The notes beneath the pieces were generated by a model. It had not been told where the DNA came from and did no database searches. It saw only the letters and a program-made list of their open reading frames with translations. From the NCBI GenBank assembly GCA_004000515.1, contig CP034537.1, forward strand, positions 5,904,001-5,968,000: DNA of 64,000 nucleotides. Reading direction: 5' to 3'. Position numbers and translations under genes: made by a program. This document shows, in pieces, positions 62,101 through 64,000 of this stretch (position 1 is the stretch's first letter; each line of letters opens with the position of its first letter). Source of the stretch: Pseudomonas poae (GTDB taxonomy: Bacteria; Pseudomonadota; Gammaproteobacteria; Pseudomonadales; Pseudomonadaceae).

Positions 62101-62464
62101 GGTTCATCGTCACGGCGATGGCGCGGTCAACCACTACACGGGCGGCGAAGTCCTGGCGCAAGGCGAATTGAGTCCGCCCACCTTGGCCACCGCCGCCAGC
62201 CAACGTCAAGTTGCGCTGGTCAGCCCTAAACGTCCGAACAAGCCTGATTACCGGGCCGACAGCGCCCTACCCACGCAGGAAGTACGCACGGTCTCGTTGG
62301 CCGACGCTCGTACCCTGCAAATCAAGGACATCAAAGGCGCGATTGCGCTATTGCCCGACACCCGCCGGCACAACATTGAAGCGGCGACCTTGTCGGTGAC
62401 CTACTGGCCTGATCGCGATATTCACGATGCCTATGCGGAACTCACCTTGATGGACAGCCTTTAG
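59106..62464 (+). CDS. Large T6SS effector with VasX-like N-terminus and membrane C-terminus (three frame breaks)
   Basis: The N-terminal region (CTACQRKGLPILPLRHAIVP, then GLRTLRAGYLYVLLDRVIWH) matches the VasX N-terminal/BTH_I2691 family. Breaks lie at 59812-59814 (missing G), near 60160 (missing base) and at 60418-60423 (extra A). Correction gives exactly 3360 nt, 1119 residues. From about residue 720 several hydrophobic segments follow (ELLLAMGGMYLLS, GAVAGVWAAATGASVLLGPL, GIAILLGIAAYGLY). A pore-forming, membrane-depolarising toxin is likely, by analogy with VasX. Two immunity-like membrane proteins follow. Confidence 0.75.
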
Positions 62465-62623
62465 ACCACAGCCGATGGCGCATTTGGCATGCCCATTTGC
62501 CTGCTTTTCCCATGGCGACCATCGCAAGTCGTCATCAACAGTGTGCCTACCTGTTGGTTGCCTGCTGCCCGCTCGACAAGCCAGAGGTTGCACACAGGTC
62601 TCGCCCCTACTGGAACGACTCCA

Positions 62624-63427
62624 ATGCTATTCACAACACCTTTACTCGATAAACCTGCCCCTGGCTGAAAGCACGATCTGCCGGGGCCAAACGAGCTGCC
62701 CTCTATTGAGCCGTACCCTCCCGTTCTTTCGAATCCACCCAATTCTGTTGACGACGTGTATCTCGAATTGGCGCGCGCCACGATGAGAATGCGTGGAGTT
62801 GGTCTCTGTATTGCTCCCTTCTTTTTATTACTTTCGATTGTTGCCCTCGCCCTTTTAATCTCGTACATAGTGAAATCGCAAGACCTCCCTCCCTTGATCC
62901 CAAGTGCCAGCATTATCACAAGTGTTGTCGTAGGCATTTGGACAGGTGCCTACATCTGGCGAATGGATGTCGAAGCACCACGCGACGAGCCCATCCGCTT
63001 CAACCGCCTACGACGCAAAGTCTACGTCTACCGCTTCCACCGTAACGGCCTCAGACCCTTCAGCCGCACCGCATGGGGCATACGCGCTGAAGTCTATGAC
63101 TGGGATGACCTGCGCGCCGAAGCCTGCAGCGTGTACGGCCCCATGGGCAGCGGCGGCCTCATCGAAACCGTCACCCTCGCCGTAGTGAAACCGGGCACCC
63201 GCCAGGTGATCGATCGCTTTCATTTCGCCCACGAAATCCAGCAAGGCGAAATGTACTGGGCCATGGCCCAACTGTTCATGCAACAAGGCCCGCACGCCCT
63301 GCCCACCTTTCCCCGCCCACCCCGCGACTGGAACAACGAAACCGTGACCTTCAACCTCGCCCGCCGCTTGGCCCCCAAAGTGCGGTGGCCTGCGGAAATA
63401 GACCGGGAGTCACGTACCGCACCCTGA
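62624..63427 (+). CDS. Immunity-like membrane protein, first tandem copy, with an in-frame stop
   Basis: The reading starts MLFTTPLLDKPAPG and meets TGA (62666-62668) where copy 2 has TGG (Trp15). Beyond it the frame stays open to 63427, total 267 residues if read through. Downstream translation could start only at GTG 62756 (VYLELARATMRMRG). Two membrane segments (CIAPFFLLLSIVALALLISY and IITSVVVGIWTGAYIW) precede a soluble domain with EPIRFNRLRRKVYVYRFHRN and GEMYWAMAQLFMQQGP, like DUF6708 proteins next to T6SS effectors. It probably protects against the upstream effector, by inference. Confidence 0.65.
62981..63130 (+). repeat. Direct repeat shared by the two immunity-like genes, unit 1
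   Basis: 150 bases identical to 63851-64000, encoding the start of the soluble domain (from RDEPIRFNRLRRKVYVYR on). Identity continues to the window end, so the repeat may be longer. The upstream parts of the two genes are about 90% alike for 180 bases, then diverge in the membrane region. Confidence 0.9.
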
Positions 63428-63494
63428 ACAGCCTCCATCAATGCGGATCAGCCTCAATACGGCGACCACCCCGAACTGGAAAGAACCATACATC

Positions 63495-64000
63495 ATGATA
63501 TTCACAACACCTTTACTCGATAAACCTGCTCCTGGCTGGAAGCACGATCTGCCGGGGCCAAACGAGTTGCACTCTATCGAGCCATATCCTCCGGTTCTTC
63601 CGAATCCACCCAATTATGTTGACGACGTGTATCTGGAACTGGCGCGCGCCACGATGAGAATGCGTGGAGTTGGCGTGGTGTGTGCCGTATCCATATTTGC
63701 AATGGTCATTTTCTTCGCAACTTTCCAAACTATGGTCCATGCCAGAACTCCAGCACCCTCACCTCTGTTACTTATAACCTTGGAGGTAACCGTAATCGGT
63801 ATTGGCATATGGCTCGCAACCTACTTATGGCGTATAGACGTCGCAGCCCCCCGCGACGAGCCCATCCGCTTCAACCGCCTACGACGCAAAGTCTACGTCT
63901 ACCGCTTCCACCGTAACGGCCTCAGACCCTTCAGCCGCACCGCATGGGGCATACGCGCTGAAGTCTATGACTGGGATGACCTGCGCGCCGAAGCCTGCAG
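63495..64000 (+). CDS. Immunity-like membrane protein, second tandem copy (cut by window end)
   Basis: From ATG 63495 the frame is open to the window edge for 168 codons. MIFTTPLLDKPAPGWKHDLP is followed by YLELARATMRMRG as in copy 1. The membrane segments (VVCAVSIFAMVIFFATFQTM; ITLEVTVIGIGIWLATYLW) differ from copy 1, while the soluble domain is identical in its visible part. It starts 67 bp after the stop of copy 1. Two copies with different membrane parts may neutralise different toxin variants. Confidence 0.75.
   Translation, partial: MIFTTPLLDKPAPGWKHDLPGPNELHSIEPYPPVLPNPPNYVDDVYLELARATMRMRGVGVVCAVSIFAMVIFFATFQTMVHARTPAPSPLLLITLEVTVIGIGIWLATYLWRIDVAAPRDEPIRFNRLRRKVYVYRFHRNGLRPFSRTAWGIRAEVYDWDDLRAEAC
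63851..64000 (+). repeat. Direct repeat shared by the two immunity-like genes, unit 2
   Basis: Identical to 62981-63130 over 150 bases up to the end of the window. Such identity next to diverged sequence suggests recent duplication or gene conversion of the soluble-domain part only. Confidence 0.9.

Overview
The window is about 60% GC and carries chemotaxis, sugar-ABC, RND-efflux and type VI secretion genes typical of a Pseudomonas chromosome, probably of the P. fluorescens group. The genus rests on gene content and protein similarity recalled from memory, not on a search. No rRNA, tRNA, CRISPR array, insertion sequence or phage was seen.

Reading-frame quality dominates the interpretation. 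I count about 41 single-base frame breaks in 31 genes, mostly at short homopolymers. In each case a one-base correction restores a full-length family protein with an intact 3n length. I treat these as probable assembly errors and give full gene spans, stating where the frame breaks. Twenty-one other genes are intact.

Layout: (1) 1-1646 is the end of a che2-type chemotaxis operon (cheR end, cheD, cheB). (2) 1764-3744 holds a LuxR-type regulator with a degenerate receiver and a zinc-independent MDR oxidoreductase. (3) 3762-21837 is a catabolic region: an FCD-type GntR regulator, a ribose-class ABC importer with an aldehyde dehydrogenase, an OprB porin, an iron alcohol dehydrogenase, two GldA-like dehydrogenases, a GMC oxidoreductase, an AroE-like dehydrogenase, an SDR, a split transketolase and an MHS transporter. 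Five copies of a GATATATSATGCATSA-like motif lie before the GntR gene and the main transcription starts, so this looks like one regulon for an unidentified polyol, ketose or related compound. (4) 21876-27594 is an MFP-RND-OMF efflux operon with an 18-bp palindrome before it. (5) 28119-33089 holds SRPBCC, two LysR regulators, an exported DJ-1/PfpI protein, a luciferase-like monooxygenase and RidA. (6) 33114-37269 is a polar amino-acid ABC transporter operon with a DUF1116 protein, followed by RidA. (7) 37442-40577 holds SDR, pirin and DoxX with a divergent LysR regulator.

(8) 40551-64000 is a type VI secretion locus. tagO-tssA-tssM run leftward. tssB-C-E-F-G, a fused FHA-TssJ gene, tssK, tssL, hcp, vgrG, a probable adaptor, a large VasX-like membrane effector and two tandem immunity-like membrane proteins run rightward. 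No clpV/tssH is present. The second immunity-like gene is cut by the window end. The cargo genes vgrG, adaptor and effector are joined by 4-bp ATGA overlaps.
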